A DNA stretch of 64,000 nt from Apis mellifera (GCF_003254395.2 NC_037646.1:4294381-4358380), one strand, 5' to 3'. Numbered from the stretch's first letter, positions 1 through 12,530 are shown. Notes: a model not told the origin generated them from the letters alone. Numbers and translations: made by a program.

Positions 1-1850
1 CACACTTCTTCCACGCGATTTAATTGTTTTGAAAAAATTGGATGCAGAAACTCTGTAAATTATTGATTCGTGGTCGAGATCAAATATGTCTTATTTTTGT
101 AGAACTGAGAGATTGAGATTTTCAAATCGTTGTCAGGATATCATGGTTTGAAACAAAAATTGAAAGAAAACTTTGAAAGAAGTAAAAATAAAATTAAATT
201 AACTCAGTTTCATTTAACATTAATTATTTCGATATAAGTGTCTTAACAATTATAAATACCATTTTGTTATAAATTATTATAAAATATCGAATGTCATTTA
301 ATCTAATATTTTCTACAATAAAAAATATATGCAGTACATTATAAAAAGTTTGATAAAATATTCATGCAATATAAACTCCATAATCCACATGAAACATTAA
401 AATTCTTCCCTTTGAGAATGAAACATGTTCCAAAACTTTCGAGTTCATTAAAATTGATCATTCCACTTTTGATAAAACATTATTCAATCATTATTTCCCA
501 AGAAAAATTCTTACAAACTTCAACTGTAATATATTTAAGCTCGATCACGAATACGATTCTCGACATATCATAAAATTTATATCATGGATCCATCTGTAAC
601 AACGCATACACAGATCAAACAATCAACTTCTTCCCTGCAAAAAGAAAAAAGCGAAACAAAAAGCGAGAGATCTATCAAAAATTCACTTTACTCTTCTCAT
701 CCTCTTATTTCGCGTGAGCTAGCGTTAAATCGTTTCCACGATTCGGAATGCAGAGCCAGCAATAAGATAACTCGGAACTAACTTCGACCAGAATTTCACC
801 GAATAACCTCGAATCCCGTTATGCAAGAAACAAATGCATTAAACGTGCAACTATCGCGACAGAACTCGAAATGCACGAATGCAGAGTGCATCGAAAATCG
901 TGATACAAGGCGAAATGCGAATGATTCCTCCTACAAAACTAAATCGAAAATGAGAAACGACAATTCTTGATACGAGGCTTAAGAAGTTTTTACGTCCATG
1001 CACTCGTGAAATAGAAAAATGTCCTCCTTCACAATTATAATTAATCTGCGAACTTTTATTTAATAGCAAACAGATATACTTTCTCATACTTTACAATTTA
1101 CATCTTGTCCTTTAATCGATAATAACGTTACAATAATATATAATAACGTTATAAATAAATTTAATCGTTTCCTGATCAGAATTCTACGATATTGAAAAAG
1201 TTGTGAATAATTCAAATCATTTTTAAATAAAAATAGAGCCACGAGAAAATTGTTCTCCTTTACGATAATACCCCCATAACTTAACTATATATATTTTACA
1301 TAATATCCTTTAAATATTCAAAACTCCTAATCTATTAAAATTCAAGAGCCGGTGAACGTAACAGGAATAGCGAGAGACGGACCACGAAATTGCAACAAAT
1401 CGTCGAAACTGTTTACGTATACAGCCACGCTATCCAAGTACAAGGAAACACATTCAACTAACCAACTATCTCTCAACTTCACCAAAACTTCCTCCATCGA
1501 CTTTCTCCCGAGAACGAAGCTCCGTATAAAAAATTATCACCCCCCACATTTTCGATTTATTTTATCACCTCCCCTCGACCTATATTTCTCGTAGCAACGA
1601 GAAGAATCGCAATAGAAGAAAAATGATAGAAGAAATCCTTCTCAAAGGTCGCTAAGTGTTCCAAAGTGTTTTACTTAAATTCACCACCTCGTTACATTTG
1701 TTTGTCGCAACGATAAAATGAAAAAAGAAAGAAGGATAAAAAGAAAGAGAGAGAATCGTTGCTGGCACAAGCATCTTCCACCGTGTTTCGTTGCGAAAGG
1801 AGGATGCCACCTCCGCGCAACGAAATATACTCGAGATTAGAAGCGCGATA
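1..1850. other. AT-rich non-coding stretch
   Basis: The sequence is AT-rich, with short homopurine and homopyrimidine runs. Both strands are broken by frequent stops, and the few open frames (under 85 codons) have no recognisable domain. I see no RNA gene, transposon terminus or convincing splice pair. A slightly more GC-rich piece lies near 1340-1600 but holds nothing I can name. Confidence 0.6.
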
Positions 1851-2330
1851 ATTTACTAGCGGCTCGTTTCTTTGCAACGTTGCTATCTAGCTTTCTTCGC
1901 TCGTGTATACATCCGTGGATACAGACGTCTTGATATGGAACGTCTTTGGAAAAAAACTCAATTAAGAGGACAAACGGGGAAAGGTCGGGGGGGAAGTGGG
2001 AAGAAAAATGCGAGTTCTGGGGTGTTTTTTTCTTTTTTTTTTCTTCCGAGAGTTCTGAGCCGAGCCGCCCCGCCTAATGTTGGCAACTGGATGGCGTATG
2101 GAGTGGCGGCGTACAGGCGCAAGAAATCTAGCGAGCTCATAAATGAAACCCTCGAGCTGTGGCACTTATTAATACAGTGAGGTTCAGGGTTGTCTGAGAC
2201 GTGTTGGTGGAGGAGGACAAATCTGTTCGGTAGTAGTGTGTGTAGAAAAGTTGCGGATAAAACATTGTGAGATTCGAGAAATTGTTGTTCTCTGAAAATT
2301 TGTGTATTTCTTTTTTTATTCTTTTATTGT
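1851..2330. other. GC-elevated island with an interrupted T tract
   Basis: Composition shifts sharply from the flanking AT-rich DNA: GC-rich and CpG-containing, with a G run near 1988-1994 and a T-rich tract at about 2024-2043. An open frame of about 100 codons crosses it on the + strand, and two shorter ones lie on the - strand. None resembles a known protein, and all can be explained by local GC content. The 3' half (2160-2290) is non-repetitive and balanced in composition. It could be a promoter or 5' exon, but I found no correctly spaced TATA, initiator or downstream element. Confidence 0.35.
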
Positions 2331-3640
2331 AATTGTTTAATATTCGTGAGCATGATGCAAGAGAGATGATACTGAAATATATGTATGAAGATCATATTCT
2401 CGAGTTTCTTTATTGTTATATTCTTTTGAAATTGCATTTTTTAAAAAATTAAAGATTAAGTCGATCTTTTGTAAATTATCGTAGATTATTTTTAAATGTT
2501 TTCCATTGAAATTTGAAGAAAGCCTATTTTCTATCAGATCGTTCACTTCGTTAAAGACAAGTTATTTATAGAATCACTAATTTTATGGATATAACAGACA
2601 ATATTATGCCTCCAATATGCTTCCAATACAAGCCATGCTGTTTTCATATGCGTGACGCATATCTAGGTTTGGTTCGCATTTACTTCGGTTCACGCACTTA
2701 GACGATCTGTAAACATTGATTTTAGCAGTACGTGTTACTGCTTCGTTGCATAATTCAAGGAGCTGGTCTAATGCCTGCGATCAAATCGTCAATATCTTGA
2801 AGGAGATTTCTGGAACACGAGGTGGAAAAAGAAATGTTTCGATTCTTGGAAGAATTCTCTGAATGTCAATATACATATATATGGTGAACTTTTAGAATGG
2901 AAAATTGAAAATCTGATTTTCAAACTATTATTATTGTTAAATTATTACAAATAATTCACATTTGTTGCCCTTAATTAATGTGAATTTATTATGATAGACA
3001 CACTTTTCCTTACATTTGACGAATCACTTGAGAAAAGTAAATAGATTGAAAAATGACACGAGGTATCACCTGTTCCAGCAATTCAGAATTTCAATTCGTT
3101 CGTCGAGGATTTATAATGGACTATTTTTCACGAGAACGATTACTCGCTGCTCATTCCATCCTTTCAATATCAGACAGAACTGATATCAGGCTCCGATTCA
3201 TCTAATTATACCTCGAACGTAACAAATTGCTACTCATTTATATTTGCCTAATATCACTCGATCGAACATTCCATTTATTCTTCTTCTTCTTACAGTAATA
3301 TTTCCAAATTCACTTGACAGAGATGAGTTTTTCAAGTTTGCTTCAAATGTTTCATTATAAAACTTAGACGATTAAAATTAGAAAGTAACTCGAAACTCTT
3401 AGATAAAGAAAATGTTTCATTTTGAACATTCTCCTTCCCTTGTTTCTTTCTCCAAAAAGAACTTATTCTTCGATGTTCAAATTCTTATTCATATACACTT
3501 TATTTCTCAATAACATATTCCAAACCTATCCTGAAATGAAGATATAAAGAGAAAGTTCAATTATAAATACAAATCCTTTTTTTTTTCTTTTTCCAATTTT
3601 TTCTTCAATTCTAATTTCAACGGGAATTTCGCCAAGATCA
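2331..3640. other. AT-rich stretch with a small hairpin
   Basis: AT-rich and without coding evidence. One perfect inverted repeat is visible: 7-bp arms ATATCAG (3167-3173) and CTGATAT (3180-3186) around a 6-base spacer. A pyrimidine-rich T/C tract lies near 3577-3605. Nothing else can be supported. Confidence 0.5.
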
Positions 3641-4330
3641 ATGTTCATCGAGTTATCCGATCGGTTCCTCCAAGGTGGAAGCCTCGAACGTGAAGGGGAG
3701 GAAACATTCCCCGATAAAGAAGAAAAGGGGACAAAGCGGGCGGAGGAGGAGGGGGGAGAGCGCTTCTAGTCCGGTGGTCATAAGAAAATACAATAGTTTC
3801 GCGTAGTTTAAAAGCAGAAACTGGTTGAACGAACTTGCGGTCGGGTGACGTCCTTCCCTTTATTCCACTTCGAAGTTGTAATCGTTGACTCGAGGGATAG
3901 CGATTGTATATTACGCTCTCTGTACCGAATTATAAGAGAATCGAATTTTCCCCTCCTGCCTCCCTTTCTTTCTTTCCTCTTCTTTCTCCATTCTCCGTTC
4001 GATCCCACGGTGAATCGTGTCGAGAGCGATCGATAATTTCGCCGTACAATCGCTTTTGAAATTACTCGAACGAAACAATTTGCCGGTGTGCCAGTTTCAC
4101 ACTCGGCCGAACGGAATATTAACGTGTCTGTCTGGGAACAAGAATTACCAGGAAGGGAAAAAAGAAGAAAAGAGAGGAGCCTTTTCTTCGAATTATGTTT
4201 TCGAGGATGGGATGCAAAAATTAACGATCTTCTGTTCTTCTCGCCCCTCGCGTTGCGATTTATTCGACGACAGGAAGATTGCGATCGGGGATTTTTTATT
4301 TCTGGCAGAGAAATGAATAATATATGTAAT
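3641..4330. other. GC-elevated island with a purine-rich core
   Basis: The + strand is strongly purine-rich at about 3690-3765, with G runs at 3727-3730, 3738-3740 and 3751-3756. The runs are spaced too widely for a canonical G-quadruplex. Overlapping open frames on both strands (3808-4336) are low-complexity (Lys/Arg/Glu or Phe/Ser/Pro), as expected where purines and pyrimidines separate by strand. No protein family is recognised. Confidence 0.4.
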
Positions 4331-5041
4331 ATATAAGATGTTGAGGCGAAGTAGAGGTGAGGAATTTAAGAGGTGATCTTAAGATCTGGAAGAGAAAAAA
4401 AAGGATGAAGGTTAGTGGGAGAAAATTGAAGCTTATCTTCTTCGAGTCGCGAGGAATCTAATTTTGCATTTGATAAAGAGAGGTGGTTACGTTAAATTGA
4501 TCGAATAAAAATTAGTTTTCACTTTCAATTTTTAGAATAGTAAATTTTTTTATTCCATTTCGCAAAATTCAATATTGATTTTTAATTATTAACACATTTT
4601 TGAATAGACTGGGACTCTCGTTCCTTTCCCAGTTATTCTCATATATATCCGCAAAACTTAAAAAGTCGAGGGAATGATGGAAAGAAAGTTACATATATTC
4701 ATTTTCGCAGCTGTTCATGACAGACACCATTTTTCTCCTCGGATATTGAATTTTCCCGAAAGAGTGACACGCACAATTTTTAAGTCGAATTCTATAGCTT
4801 CCAAGTATTATTTTTCAAAACATCTTAACATCAATTTTGTTTCGTTCAAAACCAAAAAAAAAAAAAATAAAAAAGAAAAGAAAATATTAGATCTTTGCAC
4901 GAATAAATAATTTTTGAAAATTGATAAAACTTGTGACAAAAAGAGTTTTAAAAAATATGAAATAGAAAATTTAATGGAAAGATAGCAAAAAGAAAAGGAG
5001 AAAATACATGGGGTATATTTTCAAAAATTATTTCCATTGAA

Positions 5042-5055
5042 ATATATATATATAT
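5042..5055. repeat. (AT)7 microsatellite
   Basis: A perfect dinucleotide run in an AT-rich background, read directly from the sequence. Confidence 0.9.
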
Positions 5056-5534
5056 GAATATATCAGCTTTATAATAAAATATTGATCTAAATTATTGATA
5101 TATTATTGTAAATATTTATTCTATAGTATAACGTAATACGTAAATAACAATGTACATATATCCTTCGAATGTACTACCGAATTGAACTAGTAGTTTAAAC
5201 AAGTAAATATTGATACAACACGACAACGAAACTGTTCGTGACACGGATAACTGATTAGTACATATTAGGATATCTATTCTATCGTAATACGAAATTATTT
5301 AAATTAGGGTCCTCCGTATCTCATATAACGCCTATCGTTTACACGATATTTCTATCTTCTAATTTAATGTTTCCTATTATTTATAATTCTTAATCCTTGA
5401 ATTGATTTCAATTGGAAAAAACTTTTCCCAAATACAAAATGACACTTTCATTCAAATTGAAAGTACAAATACTTTGTACGTAATTTAAAAAGCGTAAATT
5501 TTTAAAAAATATAAATATCTGATAATAAATAGCC

Positions 5535-5550
5535 ATAATAATAATAATAA
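5535..5550. repeat. (ATA)5 microsatellite
   Basis: A perfect trinucleotide run that grades into an A-rich tract downstream. Confidence 0.9.
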
Positions 5551-5930
5551 AAATAAAAAAGATACCTTTGCATTATTAGAAGCGATCGATTGACTTAGAA
5601 ATTGGAATCCAAAATTAGAGAATTTCATTAAAAGCGATCTCTGAAAATTCTTCCTTATCAGATACAACCTTTACAAAACCTGTTTAACCATCAAATCGTT
5701 AAATGGAATTGCCACTAAATTTCCATACACTTTTACACTTCCAATTAACCTAAATTACTTCCATTCGAAACAATTAAAATAACAGGCAGGCATCACAGCT
5801 AATCCTTTCGATCTTACAAATCTTCCCAATCCAATTCTCCTCCAAGAATAAAAACTCGATCCAAAAAAAGAAAAGAAATTGTGCAATCCTCGCTACAAAC
5901 TAATATAATTTCGTTTCGTTTCGTTTTGTT

Positions 5931-6540
5931 GGAAGAAACTTGAAACCCTCCTGTTCCATTCATACAAGCACAAAAGATTCGTTCTCGTGACGTTGAAGAA
6001 AGAAGTCACCCCCGATATCTCGAACGTACTTCCGGTATGAAGCGGCACACGAGGCGGAACTTGGATCCTTTATATCTTTGTTAATTGCAACGAGAGACGT
6101 TCATGCGGGGAAAATTCGTAGCTTGGATAATGGCACCCTTAAAAAGTGTCCTCTATCGGTGCTCTGGAAACTTTGAACGAGTTTCAGTTATCCACCTCTC
6201 TTCCCATAAACTGCGTCGCTCTCCTTCCCGAAACGAAGAGAGGGAGGGGAGAGAAATTGATGGGAGAAGGGGAAAAGGAGAGGGTGGATATTTATTCGCG
6301 TCGTCGAGCGGGGGGGGTATGCATGTTCCATGGGATAAAACTCGATAAAGGGGTTGATTCGAACGTAGCAGAGGGAAGATTTAAAGCAGGGCAGGGTAAA
6401 TAGGAAAGGAGATGAGCCATCTTTGGTGTAGCGCAATTTATAAGGCGGTTTATCCGCCAGATCAGCGGATCTGTTCCAAATTTCAAACGGAATTGTAGTA
6501 ATCAAAGTGCTCACTATGTTTCGATATAATAAACTATTAT
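5931..6540. other. GC-elevated island, no gene recognised
   Basis: A CpG-containing, purine-biased island with a GGGGGGGG run near 6311. Three overlapping open frames of 60-120 codons cross it on both strands in different phases, which is what stop-poor composition gives. None has a recognisable domain. The island ends in a cluster of short hairpins at 6444-6473, listed separately. Confidence 0.4.
6444..6473. repeat. Adjacent, mutually exclusive short hairpins
   Basis: GGCGG (6444-6448) pairs with CCGCC (6454-6458) around TTTAT. CAGATC (6458-6463) pairs with GATCTG (6468-6473) around AGCG. A third pairing, CCGC (6454-6457) with GCGG (6465-6468), would compete with both. The bases are certain. 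Whether the segment is ever transcribed or folded is unknown. Confidence 0.7.
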
Positions 6541-7610
6541 ACATCATCAACTATTCTTCTTATTATTTGAAAAGATAAATTTTTTCAGTATAGAATAATT
6601 TTAAAAATTATTTCACAACAATTTATATCGATCTTTCAAAAGATCTTCTCTTACGTTGACGCTGCAATTAATTTATAAATAAGTATAAGAAAAGTGTATT
6701 AAACTTTAATCGAGAAAAAAATTAATACTCACTTTTCTAAAAGAAAAGAACCAACCAGCTCTACGTTCCTCGTGCCCTCTCCCCGATAATCGTTCGAATC
6801 TGCCTGTTATACCGTGTCTCCGCGCCAAGTGCTCAAGTGCGACAGTACAATTTCCGCGGTTTCGAAACTTTAAAAGCCCGCGCGCGGTGAATTAAAACGC
6901 CGGAAGAGGGCAAACAAAATAGCGCTCGAGTCGTGCAATTCAGCCTCCCGTAGTCGAGTTCCGCCCCACGCTCGAACCACCATCTCCCTCCTCCTCGGGG
7001 GATGGATCTGCCGGCTCAACTCGATGGATGCTGGCTGGGAGCATCCGTAGCCACGGAAGATATACTCGTATATATATGTATATATACCTGGATAAATTGC
7101 CCTGCGGTGAATGGCCTGTGCAGGAACAAGACGAAGTCTCCGTCATTTGCCAGTTCCTTCCTAGATATTTTCGTTTTTCCTTTTCCCTCTCTCCCTCTCT
7201 CTCTCTTTTTTTAAACTTCTCGAGTGACTATTCACAGTGCGCGGTCGACTAATATTTGTCTTTTCTTTTTTTTTTTTTTTCTTTTCCTTCTTTTTCTCTT
7301 TTTTCCAGATCCCGCTTTGCGATACACGACCGCAAAAGTCACTCGAGCAAAGTTGTATGCATGTACGTTTGTATGTGTGTGTGTGTGTATGTATATATAG
7401 CTGTGTGTCGCGATCGCGATCCGTTTGTTGACGTTCCTTTTGTTCGATCGAGCACCGACAAGCTGTTTTCATGAAATTTAAGTGAATGGAAGAGGGGAAT
7501 CGTGGTTCGAAGTGAATTATTAGCTGTCGCGCGGCGCGTACGTCTATTACGTTTGTACGCGCGTTTGGAAGAGTTGTTGGAAGAGTTGCACGTGTATTAA
7601 TATTCAATGT
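6541..7610. other. AT-rich spacer followed by a CpG-rich island
   Basis: The first 220 bases are AT-rich. From about 6761 the sequence becomes CpG-rich and non-repetitive up to about 7060, then passes into short TA and TG runs, a long pyrimidine tract (about 7258-7308) and more CpG-rich sequence. A TTTAAAAG box near 6869 has no initiator at the expected spacing. The pyrimidine tract ends in CAG at 7308 and resembles a 3' splice site, but no convincing donor follows. The 148-codon frame on the - strand is Lys/Arg/Thr-rich read-through of this pyrimidine tract and is not treated as a gene. Confidence 0.4.
7374..7388. repeat. (TG)7 microsatellite
   Basis: A perfect TG run within a longer alternating stretch, followed by a short TA run. 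Confidence 0.9.
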
Positions 7611-10600
7611 TGTCTGTTAATAGGAGAGGGAAGAAGAGAATAATGGGAAATAATGTTTAATCAAGGTTTTTTCGCAATTTTCCAAGAATCCCTTTGATTA
7701 AATATTTTTTCATCGAACGGTTTATTAATAAAAATGAAAGATGTGGTATTTTTTTTAATAATTGCATTTACCTGAAATACAAGTATTGCTTAGATTGTAG
7801 ATTTAGATAGAATTAGATTGTTTAAATAAGATTGAATTATAGTTTTTCGACAATTTTTCTGATTATTTATCTTCGAGTGATATCGGTTTAGGTTCAAACT
7901 TTATAATTGATTGGGAGCAATCGTATTTCAAACGTAATTTTAAATTTCAGTTTATTCTATGGGAACGGAATATTTGTAATCGTAAAACGATGAAAAGCGA
8001 GTTGGCGTTTCATAGTTTCCATCGGAGATAATTTGTAGGAGAACGTAATTAATAAATATTTTAATTATGAAATTGATTTGACGAATTCGGATATGAATCA
8101 ACGATTGATAAACATTCCGATGAATATTTAAATCCGTGTTTAATTATGAATTATTATTTCATTAATAAATAATGTTAGTTTAGTTAGTTCGGGAAGAATA
8201 ATCAATTAAAAATTATAAAGTGAAATTTATTCGCACGAATATATCGATACACGTTCTCAATTTTAATATCATGTATAAAAATGAAATTGGAAGAGATTAT
8301 TTCAAGCTTTATATATGAATATTTTTTCATAAATTCTGCGATAAATTACAATTAGAGTGAATACATCGAGTATTAATTCGAGTTTCAATCTATTAAAATT
8401 AAAAATCAGAGAATCAAAAATTCAAGATTGAGCAATAATTAGAAAGGAATAATTAATTAAAAATAATTATGAAACTTGCCAATAAAAATTTCCATTAATT
8501 TTATTTATTATCAACAGTTTATTAATATTGAAATTCCTGACGTGTAACATTGAAAAACATTATTTTCTTGGTTGACGAAAGCATCGAAAATACCTTGATT
8601 TCCAATTTAAAATTTTATTGATAAAGTGAAATAAAAGTTCTTTTATCATAAAAATTCAGCAGTCTTTTAATTCATAAATAATTCCATCGAAACAATATTC
8701 TCTTTGTACTAACTAAAAATATTCCGTAAAAATCTGCTTCCAATTTTCCAACATGAAGCGTGTAAAAATTCATAAAGCAATTTTTTCAGTGTGTAGTTTA
8801 AATCACGTTTATGGAAAGACACAATTTCCATGTAAAGCACACATGCGTGCATTACATACAAGTCAACCGCATCAGTTTCCGCGGTAATTCGATTTTGCGA
8901 GCAAAATGCGCCAATTAATGAACAGCCAGCCAACGTAATGAAGAGGACGAACCTGGTAACTTGACAACCTTAAATTGCTTATAAAGTACTTATCGTACAA
9001 AGTGTGTGGAATTTCCATGGTAAAGAATAGCGAGATATTTTTTACACGTAGATAACAAATTATTTTGAATAATTTAAAACTTAAAATTAACTTAAAATTT
9101 TGACGGATAAAGGAATTTAATAATTTCTTAATCAAACAGATTTAATAGTATCTCTACCTGTTAAAGGAATTACGTATAAATTTTTATAAAGTCATTAATT
9201 CAAATTGAGTATTCTATTTTATATTTCGTATAAATACTTTATAGAAACGTAACGAGTAAAGTTTATCACGTATTCTCATGATTTTTTACATTCTTCATTT
9301 CAATATTTTGCAGAATAATTTTAATACACAGTATCGTTTATATCTATATAAATTTTTAAATGAAAATAGGATCGAAAAGAACTTTATTATTGATTTTTCA
9401 CAAAAGTAAGAATAGGAAAATTTGAATATCTGGCCCCAATGCAAAATATACACGATTTAACTATTTTTCAGCGCACGATTTTTCACGAATATTTGCAAAT
9501 ACATAGAATGCAACTTAGCCCCGACAAAACAATTGATAGTCGTTGACTATTTCGTAACGAAAATGCTTTCACTTTGCGGAAAAACGCCCTTTTTTTTCGG
9601 TGCAAAGCAACGTTGAACTTTACTATGCATGTAAATCCAAAAGTTTCCGGTTTAGTTTCGAATCCTACTTTTCGGGGAAAAAGTTGGAAGCGAATTTTAT
9701 ACAGTACGAGATTAAAAAGTGATTCGAACGGAAGGGTTAAAAGTTTTACATTACTTCTTTAAATAAATGCATTAATAATAATAAAAATTAGACGTCAAGA
9801 AATCACAATAATGTAATGTTGGGATAACATTTATCAATATCTATCCGTTTCATTAAACGGATTTAGAACAGAACCAAATCAATATCCGTTTATTATTTCA
9901 ACATGGATATGACAGATGTACATTTCATCCACAATCTTACTAATGGCAATGCCAACATGTATACAGTTTATATTCAAAATACATAATGTTCAAATCATAT
10001 TATCTGTCCTATTAAGCTTATTATGCTACTTTACAAATTTAGACAGATTTTTATATATTATATAATTCAAATATAATTCTTATATATTTATAGAGTATGA
10101 AAAACATTTTGCAACAGACAAAATGGATGCAAAAGTTGTTAATGCAAAACACGAATATGATATGCTCATTTAGATAAGGTCGTCGTAGGGTTAGGAGCTT
10201 GTTAAGAGCTTTGCCAATATAATTATATTCTGCTTACTGATAATTTACTATCTAGCAATACATCAGACTTTATAATTCATCCTTTATGATCGATATTATG
10301 TTTATTAATGACGCTGAATTTAGCAGAAATTGTATTACGAATTTTCATAATGGCATTAACGAATAATTTTCATGTCATTATTGAATTAGAGTATCAACGT
10401 TGATTTTCATCAAGTGTTAAAAGCTTTGGGATATTGAATTTTAGAGATGCACTTATCCTACCATGAGTGATCAAAAGTAAACTTTTTTATTGTAAATATT
10501 TAAAATCAATTTTCTTCAAGCTCGATGTTTTTCAGAAACTAATCAATAAATATAACTTCATTTAAATGATATTGAAAAATATTGGTTTATTAATAATTTT

Positions 10601-10740
10601 CAATAATTTCTCTATTGAAAATATTAAATAAGAATCAACATCATCTTATAATAAAGATTTATGACTTTAGATCACAATAAACAAATTTAAAAGAATCTCC
10701 ATATTAAAAAAAGAAGAAGAAACAAATCATATTAGATAAT
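7611..10740. other. AT-rich desert
   Basis: About 3 kb of strongly AT-rich DNA with no open frame worth naming. Small inverted repeats are visible: ATAGTC/GACTAT at 9536-9550 and ATCCGTTT/AAACGGAT at 9843-9862, with another copy of the word ATCCGTTT near 9889-9896. A CAG|GTAAAT word on the - strand near 7770 is one of many splice-like words expected by chance. Confidence 0.5.
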
Positions 10741-10752
10741 CAACAAAAGAAT

Positions 10753-10802
10753 TCCGTGGCGAAAGGTATGAAGACCCCGGGCCGGGGTTCACTGGCCACG
10801 GA
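10753..10802. repeat. Nested GC-rich inverted repeat
   Basis: The outer arms TCCGTGGC (10753-10760) and GCCACGGA (10795-10802) are perfectly complementary over 8 bp. Inside them, ACCCCGG (10774-10780) and CCGGGGT (10782-10788) form a second perfect 7-bp inverted repeat around one G. The internal loop is asymmetric (13 and 6 bases). The 3' part loosely resembles a tRNA B box, but no cloverleaf can be built. Function unknown. Confidence 0.8.
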
Positions 10803-11403
10803 CTATCTCATACATATTCCCTGCTGTTTAGTTTCCACGATCAAATAAAATGCACGAAACAACATCAACATTGCAATTCTCCTCACAATTCCTCCTGAAA
10901 TCCCTCGAAAACGTTTCATAAAACTTCCTCAATTCCTCCCCGCTTACCTAATTGCGAAATTGTCGCATAGAAACACGCCTACTCCATATCCCAAACGATA
11001 ACGAGCATCGTTGCTAAGTGTTACACCGCATAAAACCGTTCCGTTTGACAATGGCTGCCTCGTAAAAAGAGAAACTTGACAAAGATACACCGGTCATGCG
11101 GGGAGTTGGTTGGATGAATGGGCGCCGAGGAGTTAAAAGGGTCGTCTATTCTCATGAAGGTGTGGCGCCAGGCATTTAGAGAACGAGCCGCATCGCGGCA
11201 CGCCTCAGAAACCGAATATTATATGCGTTGAGGGGTGGAAACACGGGTGAGCGTTACACGACAGCTGTCGCAGTAATGTAATTTCGCGGAGAAAATGTAG
11301 CAATTAACGAGCTCGCGTGCTCCACCGCGGGAGATTATAACGATTCAATGGAAGGAGGACGAGCATTGCGTGCAATGCAACCACTCGGCTGTCCAACCAA
11401 CGG

Positions 11404-11428
11404 GTGCGTGCGTGTGTGCACACACGCG
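11404..11428. repeat. 25-bp alternating purine-pyrimidine tract with an 18-bp palindrome
   Basis: Every step from 11404 to 11428 alternates purine and pyrimidine, mainly GT/AC and GC, the pattern known to favour Z-DNA. Its core, GCGTGTGTGCACACACGC (11410-11427), is a perfect palindrome that could also extrude as a cruciform. The sequence is certain; any structural role is inferred. Confidence 0.85.
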
Positions 11429-11600
11429 AGAGAGCACTCGGCGCGTTGTGCAAGCGTGCTGTGCAAGCACACGACACGTTCAAACGCAGCGGGAAAAGCA
11501 AATTTACGGTGGCGCAAAGGGGTGGAAGATCCGCGACACCGGGGAAGGGGATGAACCTCGACGAGTCTTCTCTGTCCTATCGACTTTCGATCGCATATAT

Positions 11601-12530
11601 TATTCGAGTAATTAAAGTTCGCGCTAATAATCCGCTTACCCTAAACTTCCACTGGGATATTTATGGTTGTCTTCCGATATATTTGGGAATTGACAAACAT
11701 AATATAGTATTTCGAAGATTTTTTTATGGAAAAATTTTAATTTTTGATTGTGGGATATTTTGGATTGATGGAAAGACTTTTTTCATTTCGTTTCATTTGT
11801 AGAGTTTGTCGTTTGGGAAAGATTTTGGAGCATTCAGAGATAATTGCAATTATTACGACGATTTTATTTATAAATGAGCAATTATTTTGTTTTCATAATA
11901 ATACAAAATTAAATTAGCAATAATGAATATTAATCAAACGATTCGACTTGAATTATATTTAATATGGATTAATATTTCACATTAAAAATCGTGAAAATGT
12001 TAAAAACGTTTTTAATAATTAATAAAGAAGGCAATTATGTATGCAAATGTTTGCTAGATGGTACGTACGTAGTAATTGTTAATAATAATGAAAATTTATT
12101 AACCATTAATTATCTTCTCATCTTATTGATTCATCCATTGGAAAAATAGCTCGTAAAATTTAATGTCTCGTAGAATAATTTTAATTTTAATATCGTTTAA
12201 TCAACGAATATAACTTTCTAAAATTTTATTCAAACATCTACATCAATTATTAAATTAACATTCATTTTTAAAATCGAACGAAATCCTATCATATTCGATA
12301 ATTCCTTGATCCATTTCCAACTAATATCCACACACTTCGGATGGACAAGACATCAATATTGAATGAATATCGTCTTCCTACTGATTTTATACTCCCTTTT
12401 TCCGACGCCCTCGCTTACCGTAATTAATTATTAATCCTCCTTTCTTAGATCAAATAAAGGAAAAAAGATTAATAACCATAATCGCGCAAAATTCTTTTCA
12501 CAGAGAAATTAGCTTCTTCGTTCAAATATT
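11601..12530. other. AT-rich stretch
   Basis: AT-rich and without coding evidence, with a short GTACGTAC palindrome near 12062. Nothing else stands out. Confidence 0.5.

Larger units (their letters stand above)
4331..5930. other. AT-rich stretch with short microsatellites
   Basis: AT-rich and non-coding. It contains an (AT)7 run, an (ATA)5 run, and about 3.5 copies of TTTCG near 5909-5925. There is no credible open frame, RNA gene or repeat-family terminus. Confidence 0.5.
10741..11600. other. CpG-rich island with non-B DNA motifs
   Basis: GC- and CpG-rich sequence inside an AT desert. It starts with a nested GC hairpin (10753-10802) and carries an alternating purine-pyrimidine palindrome (11404-11428), followed by a direct repeat of TGTGCAAGC (11447-11455 and 11460-11468). 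Five overlapping open frames cross 11304-11615 on both strands. All are rich in Arg/Cys/His/Ala and none resembles a known protein, so they are judged compositional. The island could be a promoter or enhancer. Confidence 0.45.

Noticed and set aside
2079..2095. Word GTTGGCAACT resembling mariner terminal repeats of bees
   Set aside because: The match stops after about ten bases. There is no opposite terminus, TA duplication or transposase fragment nearby.
1872..2180. 102-codon plus-strand frame in the first GC island
   Set aside because: Includes a Phe-rich stretch from the T tract and overlaps two minus-strand frames. No family is recognised.
3181..3211. Minus-strand TATAAT and TCAGTT words at promoter-like spacing
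   Set aside because: The TATA match is weak, and any transcript would meet stops within a few codons. Such pairs are expected by chance in AT-rich DNA.
7258..7320. Strong 3' splice-site-like pyrimidine tract ending in CAG at 7308
   Set aside because: No convincing donor follows within a normal exon length, and pyrimidine tracts of this kind recur throughout the GC islands.
7161..7607. 148-codon minus-strand frame
   Set aside because: It translates a long pyrimidine tract and a TG repeat from the opposite strand as Lys/Glu/Arg and Thr/His runs.
10774..10802. tRNA-like B-box word (GGTTCACTGGC)
   Set aside because: No acceptor, D or anticodon arm can be built around it. No other position in the window gave a tRNA cloverleaf either.
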